This document shows positions 1 through 8,016 of a stretch of DNA of 10,599 nucleotides, piece after piece. A program made the position numbers and the translations under genes. Where the stretch lies: the NCBI GenBank assembly GCA_027347805.1, contig DAIEQP010000291.1, positions 1 to 10,599 of the forward strand. Reading direction: 5' to 3'. The stretch is from Ignavibacteria bacterium. Its GTDB lineage: Bacteria > Bacteroidota > Ignavibacteria > Ignavibacteriales > Melioribacteraceae. The notes under the pieces were generated by a model, which saw only the letters and a list, made by a program, of their open reading frames with translations, was not told where the DNA came from and did no database searches. Within the stretch, counting starts at the first letter, position 1. The number at the start of each line of letters is the position of its first letter.

Positions 1-316
1 TACAAAACCAGGAAGCAAATTCAACTTCACTATAAATCTTTATTCGCTTATCAACAGCTTTTAAAAGAGCTTTGGAATCTGATGGCACACCGGGACTCGT
101 TACTATAAAATCACAATCAAAAATTCTGTCTGTATGCACACCGAATTCATAATGGATATTTTCAGCTTCAAATAAATTCTGTGCTTTGGAAAGTTTTGCC
201 GCTTCACTACTATCGCTTACAAAAGGAAATGCGCCAAGTTTTTTAGCAAGCAATGCAGCCGCAACTCCGCTTTTCACAGCGCCAATTATTGATATTTTTT
301 TGTTTGTTATATCCAT
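1..316 (-). CDS. murD: MurD, UDP-N-acetylmuramoylalanine--D-glutamate ligase (N-terminal part, runs off the left edge)
   Basis: Only the first 105 codons are in the window; the frame is open to the left edge. MurD is the cytoplasmic ligase that adds D-glutamate to UDP-MurNAc-L-Ala using ATP. I translated the frame by hand. It starts MDITNKKISIIGAVKSG, the Rossmann-like uridine-nucleotide-binding loop of the MurD N-terminal domain, followed by AAALLAKKLGAFPFVSDSS, by VTSPGVPSD around residues 73-81, and by IYSEVEFASWF near residue 100. The VTSPGVP and SEVEF blocks are characteristic of MurD. The ATP-binding central domain and the C-terminal domain lie outside the window. The ATG shares one base with the mraY stop (TAATG), which fixes the start and suggests translational coupling; I see no Shine-Dalgarno sequence. 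Order and sequence together make the assignment secure despite truncation by the window. Confidence 0.93.
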   Translation of the reverse strand, partial: MDITNKKISIIGAVKSGVAAALLAKKLGAFPFVSDSSEAAKLSKAQNLFEAENIHYEFGVHTDRIFDCDFIVTSPGVPSDSKALLKAVDKRIKIYSEVEFASWFC

Positions 317-1425
317 TAACGAATCTTGAATGATGCAACACTTATAATTGCTAAAATTATTGTGATGATATAAAACCTTATAACAATTTTTGGTTCGTCC
401 CATCCAATCTGTTCAAAATGATGATGGATAGGAGCCATCTTAAAAATTCTTCTTCCTTCGCCGTATTTCTTTTTTGTGTATTTGAAATACAATCTTTGAA
501 TAATAACTGAAATCGTTTCAGCGAAATAAATTCCTCCCAAAATCGGAATCAGTAAATCTTTCTTTACAAGAATCATCATTGTACCAAACGCTCCGCCAAT
601 TGCAAGCGAACCGGTATCCCCCATAAAAACCTGTGCGGGATAAAAATTAAACCAGAGGAATCCAAGTCCTGCTCCAATTAATGCAGCAATAAAAACTGTT
701 AATTCTCCGCTTCCAGGCAGATAGATAATGTTTAGGTAATCTGAATAAATTACGTTTCCGGTTACATAAGTAATTACAGCGAGCGCTATCATGACTATTA
801 TAGTTATACCAATTGCAAGACCGTCAAGACCATCAGTAAGATTAACAGCGTTTGAAGTTGCTGTAATAATAAATACAACCCATGGAATGAAAAGTATTCC
901 AAAATCCCAGTTAAGATTTTTAAAGAATGGGAGTGTTGTCTGCGAATTGTATTGACTGAATTCAGGTAAGAAATAAACTGCAACGCCTACAACCAAACCT
1001 ACAAATACCTGTCCTAATAATTTATAACGAGCGATTAATCCTTTGGGAAGTTTTTTTACAACTTTTAAATAATCATCAAGGAAACCAACTGTGCCCAAGA
1101 TAATTGTAACGAACAATACGAGAAGAATAAAAATACTTTTCATATCGGCCCAGAGCACAACAGGAATGATAACTGAAAAAAGAATTATCAAGCCTCCCAT
1201 AGTTGGAGTGCCGTCTTTTTTCTTATGAGTCTTAGGGCCTTCTTCACGAATCGGCTGATCCACCTGTTTTTTCTTGAGGCGATCAATAATTTTAGGACCC
1301 AGTAAAAATGAAATTAGCAATGCCGTTATTGCTGCAAGAGCAGAACGGAATGTTAAGAACCGGAAAACATCAAATCCCGGTGGATTAAAGATTTTGTTTA
1401 TGTATTCGAATAAATAATAAAACAT
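316..1425 (-). CDS. mraY: MraY, phospho-N-acetylmuramoyl-pentapeptide transferase
   Basis: Integral membrane enzyme that transfers phospho-MurNAc-pentapeptide from UDP to undecaprenyl phosphate, making lipid I on the cytoplasmic face of the inner membrane. The 369-residue length is normal for the family. The protein is mostly hydrophobic segments separated by short polar loops. Diagnostic motifs are in order: the paired aspartates D117-D118 in GFLDDYLKV, NAVNLTDGLDGLAIG at 192-206, FMGDTGSLA with D270, and the histidine block HHHFEQIGW beginning at 334. D117, D118 and D270 correspond to the Mg-binding and catalytic acidic residues known for MraY. The start overlaps the murF stop by one base (TAATG). 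This is one of the few starts in the operon with a plausible ribosome binding site, AAGG about 8 bases upstream inside the end of murF. It sits between murF and murD as in many dcw clusters. Confidence 0.98.
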   Translation of the reverse strand: MFYYLFEYINKIFNPPGFDVFRFLTFRSALAAITALLISFLLGPKIIDRLKKKQVDQPIREEGPKTHKKKDGTPTMGGLIILFSVIIPVVLWADMKSIFILLVLFVTIILGTVGFLDDYLKVVKKLPKGLIARYKLLGQVFVGLVVGVAVYFLPEFSQYNSQTTLPFFKNLNWDFGILFIPWVVFIITATSNAVNLTDGLDGLAIGITIIVMIALAVITYVTGNVIYSDYLNIIYLPGSGELTVFIAALIGAGLGFLWFNFYPAQVFMGDTGSLAIGGAFGTMMILVKKDLLIPILGGIYFAETISVIIQRLYFKYTKKKYGEGRRIFKMAPIHHHFEQIGWDEPKIVIRFYIITIILAIISVASFKIR

Positions 1426-2813
1426 TATGCAAACCTTTTTTCCAAAATGTTAACAAATTCTTCCATCTTCATTCCGCGTGAACCTTTTACAAGTATTACT
1501 GAATTTTCAATTTCCTCGTATTGCAGGTAAAGTGAAAGAGCTTCACGCACAAAGAAGTGAATTGATTTAATATTTTTCTTTCTTAATTCTTTTACAAGAT
1601 GCTGCATATAATTGCCAACTGTTAAGACAACCATATTTTTGTTGGAAGTAAACGCATTTACTAATTCTTTATGATATTTCACTGATTGGTTACCTAACTC
1701 GAATATATCTCCTAGCACAACAATCTTTTTTGAATACGTTTTAATTCGCTTAATCAAATCAAGAGCTGATCTTACTGATGCTGGACTAGCATTGTAGGTA
1801 TCGTCAATTACAAACGCATTTTCGAAACTCTTTGCTTCAAGTCTCCCATGCACCGGTTTAATTTTTTCTGCTGCTGCAACAATTTGTTTTTTGTTAATTC
1901 CTAAATTGATAGCAATAGCTGCTGCTGCTAAAAAATTTTTTGCATTTGTTTCACCATAAACCGGCAATACAACTTCAAAATTTTCTTTTCCATAGCCGAT
2001 TTTTATTTTGGTTTTCCCATCTGGTGTAAAACCGGTTACTTTACCTTTTACATCAACTTTGCCATTGAAACCATATTTAACTGCGTTCTTAAACTTCTTT
2101 GCATTCGACTTTATTGTTGGATCATCCATATTAAGAAAAATCTTTCCGCCCATTTTGTCAGTTTCATTAAACAACGCAGCTTTTTCTTTATACACACCAT
2201 CGATATTCTTCAAAAATTCGAGGTGAGATTCGCCTATGTTTGTAATAACTGCAAAAACCGGCTGGGATATCTTTGCAGAATAAGCAATCTCACCAAAATG
2301 ATTCGTTCCCTGTTCAAGAATAAGTGCTTCACACTTTTCATCAGCACTGAAAATTGTTAACGGTACACCAATATGATTATTGTTATTTGCAGCTGTCTTT
2401 ACAACTCTAAATTTCTCTGAAAGAATTGTTGCAAGCATTTCTTTTGTTGTTGTTTTACCATTGCTTCCGGTAACACCAATTACAACTGCATTTAATTTGT
2501 GGCGCCATATGTTTGCCAGACTTCCGTAAGCTTTTGTTGTATCTTCAACAGCAACTACTGGAACATTTAATTTGCTGAACTTTTTGATATACTTTTTGTC
2601 AATCATTATTGATGAAGCTCCCTGTTTAACTGCTTCTTCAATAAATTTATGCCCGTCAAACTTTTCTCCTTTGATTGCAACAAAAAGAGATCCTTTTGAA
2701 ATTTTTCTTGAATCGATTTCAATTTTTGAAACAGGTTTGAAACCGTCCGGATTAAATATCTCCGACGTTGGAACATTAAATAAATCTTCAAGTGTAATTT
2801 TTATTTTGCCCAT
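1425..2813 (-). CDS. murF: MurF, UDP-N-acetylmuramoyl-tripeptide--D-alanyl-D-alanine ligase
   Basis: Cytoplasmic ATP-dependent ligase that adds the D-Ala-D-Ala dipeptide to UDP-MurNAc-tripeptide, the last cytoplasmic step before MraY. The 462-residue length is typical. The N-terminal substrate domain includes IDSRKISKGSLFVAIKGE at about 33-50 and the following DGHKF. The central Mur ligase domain has the P-loop GVTGSNGKTTTKEML at 113-127, with the nucleotide-binding lysine at K120, then NNNNHIGVPLT at 143-153, EQGTNHFGEI at 167-176 and ITNIGESHLE at 190-199. The C-terminal domain has DDTYNASPASV at 337-347, VVLGDIFELG at 365-374 and the late KGSRGMKMEE block. The NNHIGVPLT and YNASPxS motifs separate MurF from MurE and MurD. 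The start overlaps the end of murE by 13 bases, the longest overlap in the operon; I see no well-placed Shine-Dalgarno sequence. Confidence 0.97.
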   Translation of the reverse strand: MGKIKITLEDLFNVPTSEIFNPDGFKPVSKIEIDSRKISKGSLFVAIKGEKFDGHKFIEEAVKQGASSIMIDKKYIKKFSKLNVPVVAVEDTTKAYGSLANIWRHKLNAVVIGVTGSNGKTTTKEMLATILSEKFRVVKTAANNNNHIGVPLTIFSADEKCEALILEQGTNHFGEIAYSAKISQPVFAVITNIGESHLEFLKNIDGVYKEKAALFNETDKMGGKIFLNMDDPTIKSNAKKFKNAVKYGFNGKVDVKGKVTGFTPDGKTKIKIGYGKENFEVVLPVYGETNAKNFLAAAAIAINLGINKKQIVAAAEKIKPVHGRLEAKSFENAFVIDDTYNASPASVRSALDLIKRIKTYSKKIVVLGDIFELGNQSVKYHKELVNAFTSNKNMVVLTVGNYMQHLVKELRKKNIKSIHFFVREALSLYLQYEEIENSVILVKGSRGMKMEEFVNILEKRFA

Positions 2814-4279
2814 TCAGCTAAATATTTCTCCGCTGTTTCTTTGTCTGAAAAATGTTTTCGAACGCCATTAACTTCCTGGTAATTTTCATGTCCCTTACCT
2901 GCAATCAAAATGACTGCATTATCTTCACTTTCAAAAATTGCTGAGCGAATAGCTTCTTCCCTGTTTTCAATCACCCTGTAGTTGTTTGTTTTAATACCGG
3001 CAATCACTTCATCTAGAATTATATAAGGATCTTCAGTTCTGGGATTATCCGATGTTGCATAAACACGATCACTCATTGACCCGGCAATTTCACCCATTAT
3101 TGGTCTTTTAGTTTTATCTCTGTCGCCGCCGCATCCAAAAACTGTATAAACCGGACGTTCATTCTTTACGATATGATGAACTGCTGTAAGAGCCTGTTTT
3201 AATGAATCCGATGTATGCGAATAATCAATAATTACTTTTTTGTTTTTTCTTCCAACAACTTCAAATCTTCCCGGCACTTGTGGTGTATTTTTAATTCCTT
3301 CAACAGCTGTTAAAGGATCAACACCATTTGCAACAGAAACACCAAATGCAGATGCAGCATTATAAGCATTGAAATGTCCTACCAAACCAGTGACAACTTG
3401 ATATTTCTTTTCTTTCCAAATCAAATCGAAGTGAGTTCCATCCAGATCAAATTCTATGTTTTCAATCTTTAAATCCGAATTCTTCTTAATTCCATAAGAA
3501 ATTTTTTGTGCCTTTGAACCACTCACAATTTTCTTTCCATTTTCATCATCACAGTTGTAAATAACAGTTCCATCAGCAGTTATTAAATCAAACAACATTT
3601 TTTTTGAATCGAAGTAATGTTCAAACGATTTATGATAATCCATATGATCGGAAGTAATATTCGTGAAAATTGCCGAAGCAAAATTCATGTTGTCAACGCG
3701 GTTTAATCTCAACGCGTGTGATGAAACTTCCATTACACAATGTGTACAGCCTTCACGAAGCATTTCGGAAAACAGAAAATTTAGTTCGTGCGATTGCGGT
3801 GTAGTAAGCATTGTTTTAATTTCTTTTTCCCCGATATAATTTGCAATCGTTCCAATCAATCCGCACTTATAACCGCCCTGTTCAATAACTTTTTTAACAT
3901 AAAATGCTGTTGTTGATTTTCCTTTTGTTCCTGTAATACCAATTAACTTTAATTTCTTTGTTGGTTCCCCATAAAAAAGATTTGAAAACTCAGCCAATGC
4001 AGCCCTGCTGTTTTCAACAACAATTTTAACACAACCCGAATGCTCAAAAATCTGATCCGGGACAGCATCAGCGCGCTGAAGAACAACTGCGGCAGCATTT
4101 TGATTTATAGCGTCTTGAATAAAATTATGTCCGTCAGTCTTAAATCCTTCAATAGCAAAAAAGAGAGTATTCTTTTTTACTTGCCTGGAATCAATAGTGA
4201 TTGTTTCAATTTCCTTCAGTTCGGCTTTACCGACAACCTGAATTACTTTTACTTTATTTAATAGTTCAGATAATTTCAT
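2801..4279 (-). CDS. murE: MurE, UDP-MurNAc-tripeptide synthetase, meso-diaminopimelate type
   Basis: Cytoplasmic ATP-dependent ligase that adds the third residue of the peptidoglycan stem peptide to UDP-MurNAc-L-Ala-D-Glu. The length of 492 residues is normal. Visible motifs: IDSRQVKKNTLFFAIEG at 29-45 in the N-terminal domain; P-loop GITGTKGKSTT at 114-124; TTPQSHEL at 159-166; EVSSHAL at 184-190; NITSDHMDYH at 207-216; SKKMLF with K226, the position of the lysine carbamylated in Mur ligases; PGRFEVV at 336-342; GCGGDRDKTKRPIM at 382-395; DNPR at 411-414; GKGHENYQ at 461-468. DNPR is the established meso-diaminopimelate selectivity motif, so the third residue is inferred to be meso-A2pm rather than lysine. 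The usual DYAHTPD block reads DYSHTSD at 352-358, a mild deviation. The ATG overlaps the ftsI stop in an ATGA, and the tail overlaps murF by 13 bases. Confidence 0.98.
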   Translation of the reverse strand: MKLSELLNKVKVIQVVGKAELKEIETITIDSRQVKKNTLFFAIEGFKTDGHNFIQDAINQNAAAVVLQRADAVPDQIFEHSGCVKIVVENSRAALAEFSNLFYGEPTKKLKLIGITGTKGKSTTAFYVKKVIEQGGYKCGLIGTIANYIGEKEIKTMLTTPQSHELNFLFSEMLREGCTHCVMEVSSHALRLNRVDNMNFASAIFTNITSDHMDYHKSFEHYFDSKKMLFDLITADGTVIYNCDDENGKKIVSGSKAQKISYGIKKNSDLKIENIEFDLDGTHFDLIWKEKKYQVVTGLVGHFNAYNAASAFGVSVANGVDPLTAVEGIKNTPQVPGRFEVVGRKNKKVIIDYSHTSDSLKQALTAVHHIVKNERPVYTVFGCGGDRDKTKRPIMGEIAGSMSDRVYATSDNPRTEDPYIILDEVIAGIKTNNYRVIENREEAIRSAIFESEDNAVILIAGKGHENYQEVNGVRKHFSDKETAEKYLAEWAK

Positions 4280-6300
4280 TCGCTGACTGTTTGTTTTATT
4301 CTTTTTACGATTGGCTCACATTTAAGTGAACAAACATCGCTTTTAGAAAATGTTAAACCGGGTTGAATACTCTGCCATACAACTTTTCCTGTTCCTACAA
4401 TTTTATATTGTAATCCCATTTCGTTTAATTGTGCAATAGCATCTCGCATTGACTGATTTGAAAGATCCGGCATTGTACTTCTGTCATAAAATTTTCTGTT
4501 TGATGTAATTGTTTTCTTTTCTGCAATATTTAAGTATGATCTGGAAACAGAAGAATTAGATTTAGCAGAATTTTTCATGTCTGCTATTAATTGATCCATC
4601 AAATTATTCTGTCTTTCAATTCTCTTTTTATTAGGAACAAGATTAATGTCCGATTCAATCATTCTTTTAGCAACGTCATGAAAAACAGGCGCAGCAACTA
4701 AACCTCCATACTGCCCGAAGACCGGTGAATTGATAAGCACATAAATCACTACCTTTGGATTATCTGCTGGGAAAAATCCTATGAATGATGAATTATGCTT
4801 TGCACTTGTATATGAATTGTTTACAAGTTTTTGAGCGGTTCCGGTTTTTCCGCCGACAAGTACATCTGGCAGCTGAGCAGCCGTTCCCGATCCCTGTTCA
4901 ACAACTCCAATCATCATGTTTTTTATTTCATCTGATGTAGATTTTTTTATCACTGTTCTGATTCTTGTTGCTTTGTTTTCACTAATAACATTTCCGAAAT
5001 GATCTGTAACAGATTTTGTAATAAATGGCTGATAAAGCGTTCCGCCATTTATTAATGCGCTAAAAGCTGCGATCATTTGCAAAGGTGTAACAGCAACTTC
5101 GTAACCAAATGACATGTAAGCTTTTGAAATACCTGTAAAGTTTTTAGGAAGTTTCATTGTTCCCTCGGCTTCACTCGGCAGATCAACCAAAGTCTTGTTG
5201 CTAAATCCAAAATCTCTCAAATATTTGTAAAGAGTGTTATCATCAACACGTTCGATAAGCTTAGACATTCCAATGTTGCTTGACTGCTCTAAAACCTGCC
5301 GGACAGTTAATTGAGTTGATTTGTGAGAATCGTAAATTGTAACACCTTTATATTTATACGCGCCGTTTTCAGTATTGATTACTTCTGCTTCGTTTACAAG
5401 ATTATTATCAATCAGTATTGACATCGTTATTGCTTTCATTGTCGAACCGGGTTCATAGGTATCAGTAATTGCGCGGTTTCTTCTGTTGTTTGCATCGAAG
5501 AGATTATAATTCGCCGGATCAAAATCGGGATAGTTAGCCAGTGCTAAGACTTCTCCAGTGTTTGGATTCATTATTATACCAACTGCAGACTCGCCTCCAA
5601 ACTTCTGAATTCCATTTGCAATTTCTTCTTCAAGTATTTTCTGGTAATTTTTATTTATTGTAAGCTGAACTGTGTTTCCCGTTTGTGGCGCTTTCGACAT
5701 ATTATCATCAACAGAAAGAATTCTACCGAGAACATCTCTTTCAAATACATAGTAGCCATTTTCACCGGCAAGATCATCATTAAAAAGCTTTTCAATTCCT
5801 TCAACTCCTTTACCATCTTTGTCAACATATCCGAGTACATGAGATGCTGAACTTCCATAAGGGTAAACTCTTGAAAAATCTTCCTGATAAGTCAATCCAT
5901 CAATTACTAGTTTCTTTAATTTGATTGCCTGTTCCATTGGGACTTTTTTCTCAAGACAAACAGTTTTATTGCCATCTTTAATTAAATTAATGTAAATCGA
6001 TTTAGGTTTACCTATTACTTTGGAAAACACGGAAGCAATCGAATCCACCTTTTCCTGGTTCATCATTCTTTTATCGACAAAAAAAGAAACATCATCAAAT
6101 GTGTAACTAAGCACTTCACCGTTTACATCTTTAATCAAACCTCGTTCAGCTTTAATTATCTGAGGTTTGTACTGCTGTGTTTCTGCAACGCGTGTATAGT
6201 ATTCATGTTTCGCAATTTGTATCGTAAAAAGTTTTAAAGCGAGTATTATCAGACCCGTAAATAGTATTCCTGCTATAATGAGTGCTCTGGAATTAATCAT
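4276..6300 (-). CDS. ftsI: FtsI/PBP3-type class B penicillin-binding protein with C-terminal PASTA domain
   Basis: Septal D,D-transpeptidase that crosslinks peptidoglycan in the periplasm, anchored in the inner membrane. It has 674 residues. A single N-terminal membrane anchor lies at about residues 7-25. The non-catalytic dimerisation/pedestal domain follows (ERGLIKDVNG at 52-61, FSRVYPYGSSASHVLGYVD at 142-160). The transpeptidase domain has all three active-site motifs: S286-T-M-K289 with catalytic Ser286, S340-S-N342, and K485-T-G487. A single PASTA-like domain occupies about 608-660 (PDLSNQSMRDAIAQLNEMGL). This architecture resembles the SpoVD/FtsI forms with PASTA rather than E. coli FtsI, which lacks it. 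Two cysteines, C657 and C661, lie at the end of the PASTA domain in the predicted periplasm. The gene overlaps ftsL by 8 bases upstream and murE by 4 bases downstream. Position next to ftsL supports FtsI over an elongation PBP2. Confidence 0.95.
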   Translation of the reverse strand: MINSRALIIAGILFTGLIILALKLFTIQIAKHEYYTRVAETQQYKPQIIKAERGLIKDVNGEVLSYTFDDVSFFVDKRMMNQEKVDSIASVFSKVIGKPKSIYINLIKDGNKTVCLEKKVPMEQAIKLKKLVIDGLTYQEDFSRVYPYGSSASHVLGYVDKDGKGVEGIEKLFNDDLAGENGYYVFERDVLGRILSVDDNMSKAPQTGNTVQLTINKNYQKILEEEIANGIQKFGGESAVGIIMNPNTGEVLALANYPDFDPANYNLFDANNRRNRAITDTYEPGSTMKAITMSILIDNNLVNEAEVINTENGAYKYKGVTIYDSHKSTQLTVRQVLEQSSNIGMSKLIERVDDNTLYKYLRDFGFSNKTLVDLPSEAEGTMKLPKNFTGISKAYMSFGYEVAVTPLQMIAAFSALINGGTLYQPFITKSVTDHFGNVISENKATRIRTVIKKSTSDEIKNMMIGVVEQGSGTAAQLPDVLVGGKTGTAQKLVNNSYTSAKHNSSFIGFFPADNPKVVIYVLINSPVFGQYGGLVAAPVFHDVAKRMIESDINLVPNKKRIERQNNLMDQLIADMKNSAKSNSSVSRSYLNIAEKKTITSNRKFYDRSTMPDLSNQSMRDAIAQLNEMGLQYKIVGTGKVVWQSIQPGLTFSKSDVCSLKCEPIVKRIKQTVSE

Positions 6301-6619
6301 ATTTTTCGTTAATCAATTTTTGTATCTGGTTTAATTGTTCTTTTGAAACCGTGATAGTCTCAAGATTTTCATTTGGTCTAATAAGTCCCAACGAATCATG
6401 AGCAAATTTTACTATTCTATTTTCAGAAGTAAGCTTTTGAATTTCTACCATTTGTGATTCTACACGATTAATTCTTTCGTTCAAAGCTTCCTGTCTGGAA
6501 ATTTTATCTCTATTAATTCTTTTTATTTCCGAAAGCATAACAACATAAGAGAAGAGAAAGAATGCGAACACAACAACCACATAAATAAATCTTGAAAGCT
6601 TGGTTCCTTTTACATTCAT
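6293..6619 (-). CDS. ftsL: FtsL-like division protein (small membrane protein with coiled coil)
   Basis: A 108-residue bitopic membrane protein: a short basic N-terminus (MNVKGTKLSR), one strong transmembrane segment at about 11-30, then a charged, heptad-like stretch at about 31-65 (IKRINRDKISRQEALNERIN) predicted to form a coiled coil in the periplasm. A region around FAHDSLGLIRP at 72-82 resembles the conserved part just after the coil in FtsL/DivIC proteins. FtsL family members diverge strongly, so the name rests on topology, size and location exactly between rsmH and ftsI, the standard dcw position. In the known division machinery FtsL acts with FtsB/DivIC and FtsQ/DivIB to activate the FtsW-FtsI septal synthase. 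The ATG overlaps the rsmH TGA (ATGA), and the 3' end overlaps ftsI by 8 bases. Confidence 0.85.
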   Translation of the reverse strand: MNVKGTKLSRFIYVVVVFAFFLFSYVVMLSEIKRINRDKISRQEALNERINRVESQMVEIQKLTSENRIVKFAHDSLGLIRPNENLETITVSKEQLNQIQKLINEKYD

Positions 6620-7533
6620 ACTTTTTCTGCAACCCTTAATTTTGCGCTTCTGCTTCGTTTATTATTATTAATTTCATTATCGGTTGGAATTACCGGTTTA
6701 TGTGTTACCAGCTTAAGTGTTTGTTTTTTCCCGCAGATGCAAACCGGTGTTCCTGGGGGACAGATACAGCTTAAGCTCTCATACTTAAATTTTTCTTTAA
6801 CGATTCTATCTTCTAACGAATGAAAAGTTATAAATGCAATTCTTCCGCCAACTCCCAGCAGGTTCACACTTTTATCAATAAATAATCTCAATTCATCAAG
6901 TTCATTATTTACTAGAATTCTGAGAGCTTGAAAAACTCTCGATAAACTTTTTGTTACAAATCTTTGGGGCGTTAAATCTTCAATAATTTTTCTTAACTGA
7001 AACGTACTTTCAAACTTTTCGTTTTTTCTTGCCTCAACAATTTTGCGGGCAATGTTTCTGGAATTTTTTTCTTCACCATATTCAAATAAAACTTTTGCGA
7101 TTTTATCCTGATCTGCACTATTCAAAAATTCAGATGCAGAAATTCCATCTTGTTTATTCATCCTCAGATCGAGGGAGGTGTCCTCGCGGAAAGTGAATCC
7201 CGCTTCAATATTATCTAACTGAAAAGAGGAAACTCCCAGATCTGCAAAGATGCCGTCAAAGTTTTCAATGAACTCGATTTTAGAAATTGTGTCAATATTT
7301 GTAAAGGACGTATTAAAAATTGAATAACGCGCATCGCCGCTGAACAAGCGTTTGCAATTCTCGAAAGCTGATTGGTCTTTATCCGTTGCAATTAGTCGCC
7401 CTTTAGAACTAATTTTTTTTAGAATTTCTGTAGAGTGTCCGCCAAACCCGGCTGTTCCGTCAAAGTAGATTCCGTCAATTTTTGTGGTAAGAAAATCAAC
7501 GCTCTCCTTCAGCAATACCGGTTGATGAATCAT
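6616..7533 (-). CDS. rsmH: RsmH (MraW), 16S rRNA (cytosine1402-N4)-methyltransferase
   Basis: SAM-dependent methyltransferase that makes N4-methylcytidine at position 1402 in the decoding centre of 16S rRNA. The 305-residue length is typical. Motifs: HQPVLLKESVDFL at 3-15, the SAM-binding loop FDGTAGFGGHSTEIL at 24-38, ATDKDQSAF at 49-57, ADLGVSSFQLD at 97-107 and GFTFREDTSLDLRMN at 112-126. Toward the C-terminus are SLSRVFQALRILVNNELDEL at 196-215, ITFHSLEDRIVK at 235-246 and a paired CxC motif (CICPPGTPVCICGK) at 256-269. FHSLEDRxVK and LDLRM are signatures of this family. It is the second gene of the operon, its ATG overlapping the mraZ TGA by 4 bases, and its stop overlapping ftsL by 4 bases. 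The rRNA function has no direct link to division beyond conserved gene order. Confidence 0.98.
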   Translation of the reverse strand: MIHQPVLLKESVDFLTTKIDGIYFDGTAGFGGHSTEILKKISSKGRLIATDKDQSAFENCKRLFSGDARYSIFNTSFTNIDTISKIEFIENFDGIFADLGVSSFQLDNIEAGFTFREDTSLDLRMNKQDGISASEFLNSADQDKIAKVLFEYGEEKNSRNIARKIVEARKNEKFESTFQLRKIIEDLTPQRFVTKSLSRVFQALRILVNNELDELRLFIDKSVNLLGVGGRIAFITFHSLEDRIVKEKFKYESLSCICPPGTPVCICGKKQTLKLVTHKPVIPTDNEINNNKRSRSAKLRVAEKV

Positions 7534-7979
7534 TTTTGGCTGTTCTGCATAACTTGTTTTGCTAATTCAGCAAATGGTTTTGGAAAATCTCTCTTTTGTG
7601 CTTCAAACAACTCGGGATTCCAAAACTCGATCTTGTTGTTTTGTCCAAGAATTAAAACTTCTTTTTCTATACCGGCAAAATCGAGCAGACTTTTAGGGAT
7701 AAAAATTCTGAATTGTTTATCCAGCTGCTGATCACTTGCCAGTTCAAACAAAAATCTTTTGAAAGCTGCTTCATCTATATTGAAATCATCAAGTGCATCT
7801 ATTCGTGGTTTTATTTTTTCCTCCCAGTGATTAAGCGGATACACATCAATGCATTGAACAATACTTCTTGTCATAACAAAAGTATCATTAGCTTCAGGCT
7901 TCATAACTTTCTTGAATTTAGCCGGAATACTGATTCTTCCCTTTGCATCAACTGAATATTTAAAGCTGCCTATAAACAT
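7530..7979 (-). CDS. mraZ: MraZ, transcriptional regulator of the dcw operon
   Basis: A 149-residue protein with two copies of the AbrB-like MraZ swapped-hairpin domain. It is a nucleoid-associated regulator that, in studied bacteria, forms ring oligomers and binds tandem repeats ahead of its own gene. The first motif is canonical, D11-A-K-G-R15 followed by ISIP. The second copy reads D87-K-Q-F-R91 then IFIP, with phenylalanine at the place usually occupied by glycine in DxxGR; the Asp and Arg are kept. FAGIEKEVLILGQNNKIEFW at 101-120 is also family-typical. It is the first gene of the cluster: a promoter and three operator-like repeats lie directly upstream, and an in-frame TAG in the leader excludes a longer N-terminus. 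The stop overlaps the rsmH start in an ATGA. No good Shine-Dalgarno is present. Confidence 0.97.
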   Translation of the reverse strand: MFIGSFKYSVDAKGRISIPAKFKKVMKPEANDTFVMTRSIVQCIDVYPLNHWEEKIKPRIDALDDFNIDEAAFKRFLFELASDQQLDKQFRIFIPKSLLDFAGIEKEVLILGQNNKIEFWNPELFEAQKRDFPKPFAELAKQVMQNSQK

Positions 7980-7980
7980 T

Positions 7981-8012
7981 ATTACCCACTATCTTACACT
8001 ATTAACCACTAT
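7981..8012 (-). promoter_or_regulatory. Putative MraZ box: three tandem 10-bp operator repeats
   Basis: On the minus strand the 30 bases just before the mraZ start read AGTGGTTAAT, AGTGTAAGAT, AGTGGGTAAT, three direct repeats in exact 10-bp phase, each preceded by AT. Known MraZ operators are runs of GTGG/TGGG-type half sites with the same one-turn spacing (three TGGGN repeats in E. coli, AAAGTG-type repeats in mycoplasmas). The location ahead of mraZ and downstream of a promoter fits an autoregulatory site. The site lies between the predicted -10 box and the start codon, so it would fill almost the entire 5' leader. Binding is inferred, not shown. Confidence 0.82.
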
Positions 8013-8016
8013 TTGC

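Noticed and set aside
352..354. Possible atypical MraY or MurE lacking catalytic residues
   Set aside because: Motif by motif, both proteins keep the known catalytic and binding residues; HTSD in place of HTPD in MurE is a minor change.
2572..2871. Plus-strand open frame of 99 codons
   Set aside because: It is antisense to the N-terminal part of murF and the end of murE, both secure genes, and has no family resemblance or promoter of its own.
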